Below are positions 8,262 through 17,495 of a DNA stretch of 64,000 nt, piece by piece (position 1 is the first letter of the stretch; each line of letters begins with the position of its first letter). The position numbers were made by a program, and so were the translations under genes. The stretch comes from Tildeniella torsiva UHER 1998/13D (GTDB lineage Bacteria; Cyanobacteriota; Cyanobacteriia; Phormidesmidales; Phormidesmidaceae), in assembly GCA_019358835.1 (NCBI GenBank), contig JAHHIH010000013.1, forward strand, positions 101,566 to 165,565, written 5' to 3'. The notes below the pieces were generated by a model. It was given only the letters and a program-made list of their open reading frames with translations. It ran no database searches and was not told the DNA's origin.

Positions 8262-9872
8262 ATGCTAACCGAGCAATTTCCGTGGCTGACGACCCTAGTT
8301 GTGTTGCCTTTACTGGCGATTTTGCCGATACCGGTACTGCCCGATCGCAATGGGCAAACCCTACGCTGGTATGCCTTGGGCATTGGCTTTATCGAGTTTT
8401 CGCTGATTCTCTACACGTTTGTTAACTTTTACGACCTTAACCAGTCTGGTCTCCAGCTGGTAGAACGCTACGACTGGGTGCCCCAGGTGGGCCTCACCTG
8501 GTCTCTCGGGGCCGATGGCCTTGCCATGCCCCTGGTGGTGCTGAGCGGTCTGGTGACTACCCTGGCCATCTTGGCTTCGTGGAATATCACCCGCCGTCCC
8601 CGCCTCTACTTCAGCCTGCTGCTGGTGATGTACAGCGCCCAGGTCGGGGTCTTTTTGGCCCAGGATCTGGTCATGTTCTTCTTCATGTGGGAACTGGAGC
8701 TGGTGCCGGTGTACCTGCTGATTTCCATCTGGGGCGGCAAAAAACGCCTCTACGCCGCCACTAAATTTATTCTCTATACCGCCATTGGCTCTATTTTTAT
8801 ATTGGTAGCGGCCCTGGCAATGGCCTTTTATGGCGATACCGTTACCTTCAACCTGACGGAGCTGGCCCAAAAAGACTACAGCCTGACTTTCCAGCTCCTG
8901 GTCTACGCGGCCTTTTTGGTGGCCTTTGCTGTTAAGCTGCCGATTTTTCCGCTGCACACCTGGCTACCCGACGCCCACAGCGAAGCCCCTGCTGCCGTAT
9001 CAATGATTTTGGCTGGGGTGCTGCTCAAAATGGCGGGCTATGGCCTGATTCGCATGAACATTGAGATGCTGCCCGACGCGCACCTCTACTTCGCGCCTTT
9101 CTTGGCTATCCTCGGCGTGGTCAACGTTATCTACGCGTCGATGACGGCCTTTGGTCAAGACAACCTCAAGCGCCGCATGGCCTATTCGTCGGTGGCCCAC
9201 ATGGGCTTTGTGCTGATTGGCTGCTCGGCCTTCACCACCCTGGGCATGAGCGGCGCTATGCTGCAAATGATCTCCCACGGGCTGATTGCGGCGGTGATGT
9301 TTTTCCTCTCTGGGGTGACCTACGAGCGCACCCAAACCCTCGATATGGACGAGATGGGGGGAATCGCCCGCAAGATGCCCACCAGCTTCGCCTTCTTTAC
9401 CGCCGCTTCTATGGCCTCGCTGGCCCTGCCCGGCATGAGCGGGTTTGTCAGCGAGATTGCGGTGTTCCTGGGTATGGCCACCAGCGATGTCTACAGCACG
9501 ACCTTTAAGACCGTCATTATCGTCGGTGCTGCGGTTGGTGTGGTGCTGTCGCCCATTTATCTACTCTCTATGCTGCGCCGCATTTTCTACGGTGACGCGG
9601 GTGAGGTGGTCGCTAAGGTGCCCAACATTATCGACATTCGCCCCCGTGAAGCCTTTGTGGCGGCCTGTCTGCTGGTGCCGATCATCGGTATTGGCATCTA
9701 CCCTAAGCTGGCGACTCAGGTCTACGACGCCAAAACCGTTGAGGTGGCTAGCCGAGTGCAAAACACTCTGCTGGCGGCAGCACCGGCCTCGCCTCTCTAC
9801 GCCCACATTATGGTGGCACCCCAGGTGACAGTCGCTGAACTGCCCACCGCTTTGACCGCCCAAATTGACTAA
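8262..9872 (+). CDS. ndhD: NAD(P)H-quinone oxidoreductase chain 4 (NdhD1/D2 type)
   Basis: 536 residues, about 14 membrane helices. Proton-pumping subunit of cyanobacterial NDH-1 in the thylakoid membrane (respiration and cyclic electron flow). The antiporter-type core is intact, with the conserved Glu in [13 protein letters not shown] and Lys in [17 protein letters not shown]. The N-terminus and the [16 protein letters not shown] block resemble NdhD1/D2 rather than the CO2-uptake forms D3/D4 (judged from memory). It is a single gene followed by a strong terminator. Confidence 0.92.
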   Translation: MLTEQFPWLTTLVVLPLLAILPIPVLPDRNGQTLRWYALGIGFIEFSLILYTFVNFYDLNQSGLQLVERYDWVPQVGLTWSLGADGLAMPLVVLSGLVTTLAILASWNITRRPRLYFSLLLVMYSAQVGVFLAQDLVMFFFMWELELVPVYLLISIWGGKKRLYAATKFILYTAIGSIFILVAALAMAFYGDTVTFNLTELAQKDYSLTFQLLVYAAFLVAFAVKLPIFPLHTWLPDAHSEAPAAVSMILAGVLLKMAGYGLIRMNIEMLPDAHLYFAPFLAILGVVNVIYASMTAFGQDNLKRRMAYSSVAHMGFVLIGCSAFTTLGMSGAMLQMISHGLIAAVMFFLSGVTYERTQTLDMDEMGGIARKMPTSFAFFTAASMASLALPGMSGFVSEIAVFLGMATSDVYSTTFKTVIIVGAAVGVVLSPIYLLSMLRRIFYGDAGEVVAKVPNIIDIRPREAFVAACLLVPIIGIGIYPKLATQVYDAKTVEVASRVQNTLLAAAPASPLYAHIMVAPQVTVAELPTALTAQID

Positions 9873-9899
9873 ATTTTGAAGTCCAGTCCGTCGGTCGAT

Positions 9900-9939
9900 C
9901 GCTGCACTCTAGCCCCAGGGCTGGGGTGCAGCGATTTTT
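9900..9939 (+). terminator. intrinsic terminator of ndhD
   Basis: A 16-bp stem (9900-9915 with 9918-9933, two G-U pairs) with a 2-nt loop is followed directly by ATTTTTA. It lies 27 bp after the ndhD stop. Confidence 0.88.
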
Positions 9940-10108
9940 AAAGGGCCGACAGTTTTGAAGACAATTTACACACTGTCTATGGGCACTCTGACAGGCAAGG
10001 GCAAACAACCACAATGATGGTAGGCGAATCGCGCATCCCCCAAGCGACGCCAGCGACCCGCCAGTAACCCGATAGATCAACTTTGGTGCAGTTCTTCCTA
10101 AACAAGCT

Positions 10109-10285
10109 ATGGCTCAGCAACATCCGTGTCCTCACTGCAATAATCAACAGCTGCTGCGGATTGGGGTGCGCGGCATTCGCCAGTGCGCTCGCTGCAAGGC
10201 TTATGTAGATGTGCGATTCGCGAAGCGATCCGTCCCGGAATCGCGCCACTGGCTCAAGCGTCTGATTCGCGATCGGGCTGCCTAG
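10109..10285 (+). CDS. 58-aa zinc-ribbon ORF containing a dispersed repeat
   Basis: Starts ATG GCT CAG and encodes 58 residues with C7-x2-C10 and C26-x2-C29, a classic four-cysteine zinc ribbon. Codons 35-46 (VRFAKRSVPESR) are contributed by a 32-bp dispersed repeat also found at 24553-24584. The Shine-Dalgarno is weak. It may be a real small metal-binding protein whose C-terminus was extended by the repeat, or a decaying gene. Confidence 0.6.
   Translation: MAQQHPCPHCNNQQLLRIGVRGIRQCARCKAYVDVRFAKRSVPESRHWLKRLIRDRAA
10213..10244 (+). repeat. 32-bp dispersed palindromic repeat, copy 1
   Basis: Identical over 32 bp to 24553-24584. Ends are the inverted 7-mers GCGATTC and GAATCGC; the inside contains TTCGCGAA and TCCG-TCC-CGGA. 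This copy lies inside the 58-aa ORF. Confidence 0.9.
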
Positions 10286-10342
10286 GTTCTCATATCTGCT
10301 AGATCTGGGTAACAATAAAGGTGCCCTAGTTTGCGAGGCCCT

Positions 10343-10939
10343 ATGGTCGGCAAGTTTTTCCACAAACCAGGCCCAGAGCTGGCCGATCGCGTTCCTCCTG
10401 GTCAGCATTTGGCTAAAGGATTTCCGGTGCTTACCTACGGGGATACGCCCCAGGTGACCCAGGCCGACTGGAGCTTGAGCATTACGGGGCTGGCCCAGGC
10501 GAAAACCTTTACCTGGGATGACATGATGGCGCTGTCCCAGGTGGAGATCACCGCTGATTTTCACTGCGTTACCACCTGGTCAAAGCTAGATGTGACCTGG
10601 CGCGGTGTTGCCGTCCCCGATCTGATGGAGCAGCTGGTTGTGGAGCCTGAGGCTACCCACGTCATGCTGCACTGCTACGGCGGCTACACCACCAACCTGA
10701 CCCTGGCCGACTTTGCTCGACCCGAAAACTTTTTTGCCCACACCCTAGAGGGTGAGCCGCTGCCTGCTGAGCACGGCGGCCCCATGCGCCTGGTGGTGCC
10801 CCATCTCTATGCCTGGAAAAGCGCCAAATGGATTAACGGCGTGGAGTTTCTGGCCGCGCCGGCCCTGGGCTTTTGGGAGCGCAACGGCTACCACGAGCGA
10901 GGCGAGCCCTGGGCCGAGGAGCGCTACAGCGATCGCTAG
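10343..10939 (+). CDS. sulfite oxidase-like molybdopterin oxidoreductase
   Basis: 198 residues from the ATG at 10343, preferred over an in-frame TTG at 10331 because GAGG (10335-10338) sits 4 nt upstream. It is a SUOX/YedY-fold molybdopterin domain. The Mo-ligating Cys is in DFHCVTTWSKLDVTW, and the cofactor region includes HGGPMRLVVPHLYAWKSAKW. There is no Tat or Sec signal, unlike YedY/MsrP, so it is probably cytoplasmic. The substrate is unknown. It ends 2 bp before the convergent GlsB-like gene. Confidence 0.88.
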   Translation: MVGKFFHKPGPELADRVPPGQHLAKGFPVLTYGDTPQVTQADWSLSITGLAQAKTFTWDDMMALSQVEITADFHCVTTWSKLDVTWRGVAVPDLMEQLVVEPEATHVMLHCYGGYTTNLTLADFARPENFFAHTLEGEPLPAEHGGPMRLVVPHLYAWKSAKWINGVEFLAAPALGFWERNGYHERGEPWAEERYSDR

Positions 10940-10941
10940 GC

Positions 10942-11244
10942 CTACCGATTGCCGTAGCGGCCCCAGCTTAAAAACGCGGTGACGATGTAGAGCACAATGG
11001 TCGAACCGATAATCGACGGAACCAGCGGTACGCCTTGAAAGCTCCAAGTCAACCAGGGCAGGCTAAAACTGTATTGCTGAAGCAGGTAGTCGGCGACCCA
11101 CTGCCCCACAAACACGCCGATCAGACCAATTAGCACTAGGCCCAGCAGCTTGCCGGGCACCTGTCGGGGAACTAAGATATTGGCTGCAAAGGCGCAGGCC
11201 ATGGCGATGAGAACTTGAACGAGCAGACTAATCAGGTCATCCAT
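10942..11244 (-). CDS. GlsB/YeaQ/YmgE-type membrane protein
   Basis: 100 residues with three hydrophobic helices separated by Gly-rich turns (KLLGLVLIGLIGVFVGQW, then VPLVPSIIGSTIVLYIVTAF). This is the layout of the transglycosylase-associated/YeaQ family, small envelope proteins often linked to stress. The exact role is not known. Confidence 0.75.
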   Translation of the reverse strand: MDDLISLLVQVLIAMACAFAANILVPRQVPGKLLGLVLIGLIGVFVGQWVADYLLQQYSFSLPWLTWSFQGVPLVPSIIGSTIVLYIVTAFLSWGRYGNR

Positions 11245-11346
11245 AAGGTTCGTGCTCCTGAAACCAGTTGTCTGGCCTATATAGATTTACTGTACCCATC
11301 TGTGGCCCCTGCAATCTCTGAAACGCAGGCTTAGGGGTCGTTTGGG

Positions 11347-12795
11347 TTAAATCCACCCCTGTATGGCGGCTTGGTAGACAGCCTGATAGCGATTTTTGGC
11401 CTGGAGTTTAGTGAGGCTATTGTTGATGTGGAACTTTACCGTGCTCTCGCTGATGTAGAGGCGGGTGGCAATGTCGCGATCGCGCAGCCCCTGAGCCAGC
11501 AACGCCATAATCTCTTGCTCCCGTTCAGACGGACGCGGCGGGCCAGAGTCACCGGAGACTGCTTCTACCGGCTGCCCCTGGCTGACCCGCTGCACAACCT
11601 GACGCAGCTGGTCAACGTCTACCGTCCAGTCGATCACCGCTCGAACCGATGGCGGGGGCGACGCCTTAACCCGCACCCAAATCGTATGGGCAGCCTCTTG
11701 GGCAATGGGGCCACTGTCGGTAATGACTACAGCCTCGGGATCTGAAGGGTCACACACCGTCAGTTGAGCTTTGTAGGCCATACAGGTCAGGGCTACCTGC
11801 ACCAGGGCCGTGGTGCACTGAATGCTGACTTTAGCCCCTGGTGGCCCGACAGTATAGGGAGTTTGCAGGGCAATTTGCACCATCTGTTGCTGAGGCCCAG
11901 GCTGGGTTTGCAGACTGCCCCCCAGGCAGGTGGCCATAAACCGCAGCTGGTGACAGCGCGATCGCCACTGGGCCGCTGTGTCGTAGGCCGCCTGCGCTCC
12001 ATCGGCGGTCGGTATGGCGACGATCGCCTCTAGCACCACATCGGTCGCACCGTAGACCAGCCGAGCGTAGTCACAGTTAAATTCGGCTAGCAGCTCGGCT
12101 AACTGCACAAACACATGGCTAATGGAGGCGGACAGCGCTGTTTCGGTACCCACCAATGCCATCGTCGTGCTCTTCAGAATTGTGGCCAGCTGGTCAGAGA
12201 GGGTCGTTTGCTGCGCTAAGGCCCCTGCACCCGGAGGCTGCTTGGTGTCTACGCTCAGTGCTGCGTCGAGGGCGATGGTGGCCGTCATGCAGAGCACCTG
12301 CAACACCTCTAGAAATTCTGCCGCCATCGGGCTGCGGCTAAAGGTGGCCAGCACCCCAATGACGCGATCGCCCGTCATCAGCGGGTAGCCCGCAAACCCT
12401 TGAATGTGGTTGGCGATCGCCCAGTCTCGATCTTTGACCCAGGCCTCTTCTGCCAAGCGATTGCTCAAAAAGGGCACCCGATTTTGGGCAATTTTGCCGA
12501 CCTTATAGGCCCCCATGGGCACCCGCGCAAAGGAGCCGTTGGTGTGGGTGTACAGCCCCGAAGAGGCCACCAGTCGAAGGGCGGTTTGGTCGGGTTCTAC
12601 GACCCAGATGCGGGCAAACGCGCAGCCAAACTGACCCACTAGACCATCGGTGATGATCCGGGCAATGGGCTCAACCTCAAGGCAGCCCGACAACCGCTGA
12701 GCAATCTTGTTGACCCGCTGCAAATCGAGCAGCAGCCGAGTCTGGTTGGGCACGTCAATGTTGGAGCTTTCCACCTCTACAGGAGCAACACTCAC
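11347..12795 (-). CDS. GAF-domain LuxR-family transcription regulator
   Basis: 482 residues from the GTG at 12795. The N-terminal GAF domain (about 15-180) senses an unidentified small molecule. A central region of about 200 residues is unassigned. The C-terminal LuxR helix-turn-helix (about 415-475) contains SEREQEIMALLAQGLRDRDI and the recognition helix ISESTVKFHINNSLTKL. The GTG is chosen because AGGA lies 6 nt upstream. An in-frame TTG at 12954 would add 53 residues lacking domain character and would place a perfect palindrome inside the gene. Confidence 0.85.
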   Translation of the reverse strand: MSVAPVEVESSNIDVPNQTRLLLDLQRVNKIAQRLSGCLEVEPIARIITDGLVGQFGCAFARIWVVEPDQTALRLVASSGLYTHTNGSFARVPMGAYKVGKIAQNRVPFLSNRLAEEAWVKDRDWAIANHIQGFAGYPLMTGDRVIGVLATFSRSPMAAEFLEVLQVLCMTATIALDAALSVDTKQPPGAGALAQQTTLSDQLATILKSTTMALVGTETALSASISHVFVQLAELLAEFNCDYARLVYGATDVVLEAIVAIPTADGAQAAYDTAAQWRSRCHQLRFMATCLGGSLQTQPGPQQQMVQIALQTPYTVGPPGAKVSIQCTTALVQVALTCMAYKAQLTVCDPSDPEAVVITDSGPIAQEAAHTIWVRVKASPPPSVRAVIDWTVDVDQLRQVVQRVSQGQPVEAVSGDSGPPRPSEREQEIMALLAQGLRDRDIATRLYISESTVKFHINNSLTKLQAKNRYQAVYQAAIQGWI

Positions 12796-12828
12796 GGGTA
12801 TTCCTGAGATTTTCTGTCTATAGGTTGA

Positions 12829-12844
12829 ATTGAACCGGTTCAAT
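12829..12844. promoter_or_regulatory. 16-bp perfect palindrome, candidate LuxR-type operator
   Basis: ATTGAACCGGTTCAAT lies 34 bp upstream of the GTG of the GAF-LuxR gene. LuxR-family regulators bind as dimers to palindromes of 16-20 bp, so autoregulation is the natural guess. The rest of the 12796-13136 gap shows nothing clear. Confidence 0.5.
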
Positions 12845-13136
12845 ACTCTGTATCGGTTGACACGCCTTAGGTCTTTTATGTCAGATTGCCCAACCAAATT
12901 GCCAAAACCTTGGGTAGAGGCCAATGGTTTCACCCCAGGGGCGATCGCCGCCAAATGCTGATGGGTCTGTCAAGACTCGGTAAACTTTCTAACCTGGCCT
13001 CAGCCACATCTAGGTGTTTTTTGTTAGAACGTGAGCGGAGTATGAACTTCGCCCACGCCGCAGGTTCACCCGCGAGTCACCCGGATTATGCATCTGCCTC
13101 TTGTAGTTATTGAAAGCCCCCGTTTCGGAGAAGCAG

Positions 13137-13766
13137 ATGAAGGAGAGACTTACAGGCATTGGCCTGGCGGTTGGTACTGCCCTAACGCTGGGTATGATTT
13201 GGGCTGACTCGGCTCAAGCATTCTCGATCGGTAGTTCTGTTACCGCAACCAACAGCATTAGGGATGTGGATACCCAAGTCGAAACAGTATTTGAGATATC
13301 CGCGCCTCAAACGGTGGGGCCAGGGTCAGAGATGAACCAGTTTGGCGGCATCTGGAATATTGACTTTACTGGAAACTCCGTTTTATTTAGCATCAACTCT
13401 AGGTTTGGCAATGTCATTTCTGGGGATGATATCTACCGTCTAACAGCACTTAACTTTGGGAATCCGGGGCAAAACTCAGTAACGGGTTTAAAGTTTGCCT
13501 CGGTAGGGGTCGTTCCTTTCCTTAGAGCTCCAACGGCTAACCTGCTGGCCGGTAATGCCTTTGAGGTCATCTTTCCCCAAGGATTTGCCCAGAACTTGAC
13601 CACTATTCCTGCCGGAGACTTGGCCTTTCGCATTGACCTAACCATAGTAGAACTGCCGCCTACTCCGGTGCCTACCCCAGTACCAACACCAGCGCTGTTG
13701 CCTGGGTTAATGGGAATGGGTTTCGCGGCATGGCGTAAGCGTCATGCCAATGACCAGGATGCCTAG
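13137..13766 (+). CDS. secreted PTPA-CTERM protein
   Basis: 209 residues from the ATG at 13137, with GGAG 6 nt upstream. N-terminal signal peptide (hydrophobic core about 6-25, AQA-type cleavage). The body is beta-rich with no recognised enzyme motif. The C-terminus has a Pro-Thr-Val spacer, then PTPALLPGLMGMGF and a basic WRKR cluster. This is the cyanobacterial PTPA version of PEP-CTERM sorting signals, which are processed by an exosortase and expected on surface or exopolysaccharide-associated proteins. No exosortase gene is in the window. Confidence 0.85.
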   Translation: MKERLTGIGLAVGTALTLGMIWADSAQAFSIGSSVTATNSIRDVDTQVETVFEISAPQTVGPGSEMNQFGGIWNIDFTGNSVLFSINSRFGNVISGDDIYRLTALNFGNPGQNSVTGLKFASVGVVPFLRAPTANLLAGNAFEVIFPQGFAQNLTTIPAGDLAFRIDLTIVELPPTPVPTPVPTPALLPGLMGMGFAAWRKRHANDQDA

Positions 13767-13772
13767 CTGGGC

Positions 13773-15077
13773 TTAGGGTTCTTCAGCGCTAGGGCGACTG
13801 TCTTCGGTTGTACCAGTTTTGAAGCGATCTTTGGCCGCGGTGAACGCGTCTTTCATGGCGGTCTGGATCTTCTCGGGGTCGGGCTTTTTGCCTCCCATCA
13901 GGTCGCCGAAGTAGACGCAGGCTCCTTCGCCTAGGGCCCAGGTATAGGCGGCGGCCCAAGAGGCGGCAATCACGCTGCCAAAGCCGGGGATGAATTTGAT
14001 CAGCTCGCGCCCGACGGCTTGGGCAAAGAAGCCGCCTGCGATCGCGCTAATCAGCCCCCCCGCCTGAGAAGGACTCAGGGTTTGGCCGTAGAGCTTACCC
14101 AACAGCACCACCATCGACACCTGGAGCGCCGTCAGCACCGGCATGGTAGCAAAGGGGAGCGGCACCGCTGCCAGCGTGGCGGCCATGACCGCAAAGGCCG
14201 AAATATAGTGCCGTCCGACATCGCGGTAGAGATTGCCCAGCTGGTTAGTGGCCTCGGCTTGCTCATCTAGTAGCTGGTAGAGGGCCTGGGCCTCGGCTTC
14301 GGGCAGCAGATCGGCCAGGGCGTCGCGCAGGGCATCAAGACCGTAGAGCACAGGGTCAAAGCCGTCTTCGTCGAGGGTAAAGTCGATCAGCACGGTGCGA
14401 TCGACTAACCCCTCAAAATTGGCCTGCACCGCTGAAAAGGGGCGCTGCACGGCCTCTAGTTCAGGCGGGTAGGGCGGGTGATTGTCCTGCTCTGGAGGGT
14501 AGACCTCATGGCTGGAGGTGACCGCCAGCAGACAGGGCACGGTGGGAAACTGCTGGCGCAGGCGGGCGGCGATTTGCCGCAGGGTGTTGGTGGCAAAGTC
14601 ATTGATTTTGACCGTCAAAATCAGAATGCGCGCCGTGCGGGTTTCACTGCTGAGGTCGTTGATTAGCTCGGCAATGATGGCTTCGGTGGCCTGGGCCACA
14701 TCCCCTAGCCCCACGGTGTCGGTAAAGATCAGCAGGGGCAGATCGTCGGAGGGGTAGGCATAGCGCTGAGTATGTTGGGTGTGGGGTTTGAAGCCCTGGC
14801 CAATAATATCGGCTGAGACCCCCGTTAGACCCCGCACAATGGAGCTTTTGCCCGACTGGGGTTTGCCAATTAGCAGGGCTTCGGTGGTGGGCAACTGCTG
14901 GCGCACCGCCGCCAAAATTTCGACAACTTTGTCATCGTCGATGTTGAACCAGCGGCTGAGCTGCTGATCGGGCCGTAGCTGACCGATGCGATCGCGCAGA
15001 AACTGCCAGGCCTCCATCATTGGCGAAGCCCAGAACCGTCTACCTTCGTTGGAATTAGGTTGTGGAGGATCGCCCAT
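13773..15077 (-). CDS. P-loop GTPase with C-terminal membrane region
   Basis: 434 residues. G1 is GKPQSGKSSIV near residue 63, G3 is FTDTVGLGD near 115, and an ILILTVKINDF strand follows. From about 265 a hydrophobic segment (ISAFAVMAATLAAVPLPF to AAGGLISAIAGGFFAQAVG) resembles the YcjF/DUF697-type membrane region seen in several Era-like GTPases. It may be a membrane-remodelling or quality-control GTPase. The start lies 109 bp after the histidine kinase gene on the same strand, so co-transcription is possible. Confidence 0.8.
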   Translation of the reverse strand: MGDPPQPNSNEGRRFWASPMMEAWQFLRDRIGQLRPDQQLSRWFNIDDDKVVEILAAVRQQLPTTEALLIGKPQSGKSSIVRGLTGVSADIIGQGFKPHTQHTQRYAYPSDDLPLLIFTDTVGLGDVAQATEAIIAELINDLSSETRTARILILTVKINDFATNTLRQIAARLRQQFPTVPCLLAVTSSHEVYPPEQDNHPPYPPELEAVQRPFSAVQANFEGLVDRTVLIDFTLDEDGFDPVLYGLDALRDALADLLPEAEAQALYQLLDEQAEATNQLGNLYRDVGRHYISAFAVMAATLAAVPLPFATMPVLTALQVSMVVLLGKLYGQTLSPSQAGGLISAIAGGFFAQAVGRELIKFIPGFGSVIAASWAAAYTWALGEGACVYFGDLMGGKKPDPEKIQTAMKDAFTAAKDRFKTGTTEDSRPSAEEP

Positions 15078-15186
15078 GCCCAGGTTCTACTTCGGCTGAC
15101 AATCAAGCTATGGCCATAATGCCATGCCACGCCGCGTTCGACAGACTCAGTTGCAAACAGCGATGCCTCTGAGATCTCCCGCAGCC

Positions 15187-17211
15187 CTAGTCGTCGAGCA
15201 ATACCGAGGGATTGTCAGGCAGCGTAGCAGGCTGCTTTTTGGTCGTGCCTGGGGAGCGATTGCTGCGGCTGTCGAGCTTCCCCTGGGCAATGGGTACAGT
15301 GAAGTGAAACCGGCTGCCTTTATCTTTGCCCTCCGACTCGGCCCAGATGGTGCCGCCCAGCCCCTCGACAATTTGACGGCACATGGCCAGACCCAGCCCA
15401 GTGCCGCCAGTCGTGCGGCGCAGCGCCCCTTCTTCTTGGTAAAAGCGGTCAAACACCACCTGCAGACGGCTGGGCTCAATGCCGCGCCCGGTGTCAGCCA
15501 CAGTAACTTGCAGGTGGGTAGGGCTAGAGCGGGTCACCTGAATGGTGATTTTGCCGGTGGTAGGGGTAAATTTTTGGGCATTGTCGAGTAGCTTGGCCAG
15601 CACCTCGACCAGCCATTCGCCATCGGCTCGCACCAGGGGCACCTGCTTAGGAATTTTGACCTTAATGGTAGGAGTGGCAGCGCTGTCTTGGCTGCCGTGG
15701 ATGCTGCTGAGGGCCAAATCGACGCACTCTTGGATGGAGAGCGACTCTAGATTCCACTCGACGCGACCGCTTTCGAGGCGAGACAGGGTAAGAAAGTCTT
15801 GTACCAGCTTGCGCATGCGCTCGGCATCTTCGAGAGCCGATTGCAGCATAATCTGCCGCAGCTCGTTGGGCATGTCGGGTTCGGTGGCCAGGCTTTCGAG
15901 GCAGACCTGAATGGTGGAGAGGGGGGTGCGGAGTTCGTGCCCGGTGATGGCAATTAGGTTGGCGCGGGTGCGATCGAGGGCTTCGAGCTGCTGGTTGAGA
16001 TCTTGCAGGTTGGCGTAGGCCTCGGCCTGAATAATGGCCACGCTGAGCTGGGTGGCGATCGCATCCACCAGGGCTGTGTCGTCTTCGCTCCAGTCGTAGG
16101 GCTGGGGCTGGCAGTGGTGCAGCTCAATCATGCCCACCAGTCGGCCCTGATAGGTGAGGGGCACAATCAGCCACGACTGAATCTGCCAGCGCTCAATCAG
16201 GGGGCGAATGGCCTCTAGCTCGTAGCTAAAGGGCGATTCGCGATCCTGGGTGTCGGCAATGGCGACAATTTCTTTGGTGTCTTGAATGTAGTCAAACAGA
16301 GGATTGGTGGCCAGGGGCCAGGTCTCGCCCAGCAGCGACTCAACGTTGCTGTTCAGATGCTGGTGGGCAATCACCACCGTGGCATCGGTGGCGCTACAGG
16401 GGTAGATCAGGCAGCGGCAGACGTGCAGCGCTTGGCCCAGTTCGCGGGCGGCTTTGGCGAAGATTTCGTCGGCGTTGAGGGACTGCCGCACCACCGAGGT
16501 AATAGAGTTGACCAGGCGCTCGCGCCGCTCTTGGGCGGTGATGGCTTTGTAGGCTTTGAGCAGCTTGTACTGCCCCGCCTGGAGATAGGTAACCAGTCGC
16601 TGGGTAAAGGGATCCGGCCCACCGCTGCCATCGAGGCGTTCGGTGGGGGTTAGGGTGGGGTCGATGTAGCGCTGGCGGGCGATCGCCAGTTTGGCAGCGA
16701 GATCGGGGCGATACTCGGCAATGCGATCGAGCAGCAGTGCCGCCGCCGTTTGGCTGACGTAGCGATCCTGGGTCCAAATGCCCTCAAAGCGGCGGGTTTG
16801 GTCGAGGGGGGGGCCGTCAATGGCCGGTACGGGCGATCGCTCTCGACAGATTAGGCAGGCGCTATAGTCGGCCCCCACCACCACTAAGTGCCACTCCTGG
16901 GTCAAGGTATCGTCGGGTTCAAAGGCGATCGTTTCGTAGTTCTCAGAGCGGCTGACAAAGCTTGTGCCCAGGGCCGACAGTACATAGACCTGGTCGGTCA
17001 GCTCGGCAATGCGCAGGTAGCGGTTGGCCTCCTGCAAATAAAACCGCTCCTGCTGAAAACTGGCAATTACCAAAAATTTCGCCGTCCCCGCCAGCACGTG
17101 ATCTTCCATCGCGTGGGACAACGCGGTCAGGGAGGTCTTGAAGTAGAGGCTAGGTCTCAGCTGGGGAATTGCCGTTAGCAATTCTTCCACCACAGATGTG
17201 GAATGGCTCAT
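15187..17211 (-). CDS. DICT-GAF sensor histidine kinase
   Basis: 674 residues, soluble. A DICT sensory domain (about 1-175; a domain found with diguanylate cyclases and two-component proteins) is followed by a GAF domain (about 245-400). HisKA has the phospho-acceptor in GHELRTPLSTIQVCLESL, and HATPase_c has N box LLDNAQKFTP, G1 DTGRGIEPS and G2 GTGLGLAMCRQIVEGLGG. All catalytic boxes are intact. No response regulator lies next to it, so it is an orphan kinase. The signal is unknown; DICT-GAF pairs in cyanobacteria are often linked to light or redox sensing. Confidence 0.9.
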   Translation of the reverse strand: MSHSTSVVEELLTAIPQLRPSLYFKTSLTALSHAMEDHVLAGTAKFLVIASFQQERFYLQEANRYLRIAELTDQVYVLSALGTSFVSRSENYETIAFEPDDTLTQEWHLVVVGADYSACLICRERSPVPAIDGPPLDQTRRFEGIWTQDRYVSQTAAALLLDRIAEYRPDLAAKLAIARQRYIDPTLTPTERLDGSGGPDPFTQRLVTYLQAGQYKLLKAYKAITAQERRERLVNSITSVVRQSLNADEIFAKAARELGQALHVCRCLIYPCSATDATVVIAHQHLNSNVESLLGETWPLATNPLFDYIQDTKEIVAIADTQDRESPFSYELEAIRPLIERWQIQSWLIVPLTYQGRLVGMIELHHCQPQPYDWSEDDTALVDAIATQLSVAIIQAEAYANLQDLNQQLEALDRTRANLIAITGHELRTPLSTIQVCLESLATEPDMPNELRQIMLQSALEDAERMRKLVQDFLTLSRLESGRVEWNLESLSIQECVDLALSSIHGSQDSAATPTIKVKIPKQVPLVRADGEWLVEVLAKLLDNAQKFTPTTGKITIQVTRSSPTHLQVTVADTGRGIEPSRLQVVFDRFYQEEGALRRTTGGTGLGLAMCRQIVEGLGGTIWAESEGKDKGSRFHFTVPIAQGKLDSRSNRSPGTTKKQPATLPDNPSVLLDD

Positions 17212-17413
17212 GGTTCAGTTTAGGGAACCGTCGATTCAAAGGTTCTGCCCTGGCGCTCTCTAGAGAACCCCCAGGAGACCCGGTCGCATCGGCAGCAGTT
17301 ACTTCCACCTAGCCTACCAGCTGCCCCCTTTCCCAATAGATATATTGTAACCATTTGCCAAAATCGGCCCTGATCTGTACAGAATGCCTATTTCGTACGC
17401 CATAGCGGCGATC

Positions 17414-17445
17414 AAAAAAGCACCCGCGCCAGCCGACGCGAGTGC
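17414..17445 (-). terminator. intrinsic terminator of amt
   Basis: Read on the minus strand: GCACTCGCG, 8-nt loop, CGCGGGTGC, then TTTTTT. A 9-bp stem with one G-U pair plus a clean T-run, about 50 bp after the amt stop. Confidence 0.87.
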
Positions 17446-17495
17446 CTCAACACTATGGTGCTAACCCAAAGCAAAAACTAACGCTTTGGAGAAAG

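Noticed and set aside
8183..8425. 80-codon frame overlapping the ndhD start
   Set aside because: It lies largely inside ndhD in another frame and has no family features.
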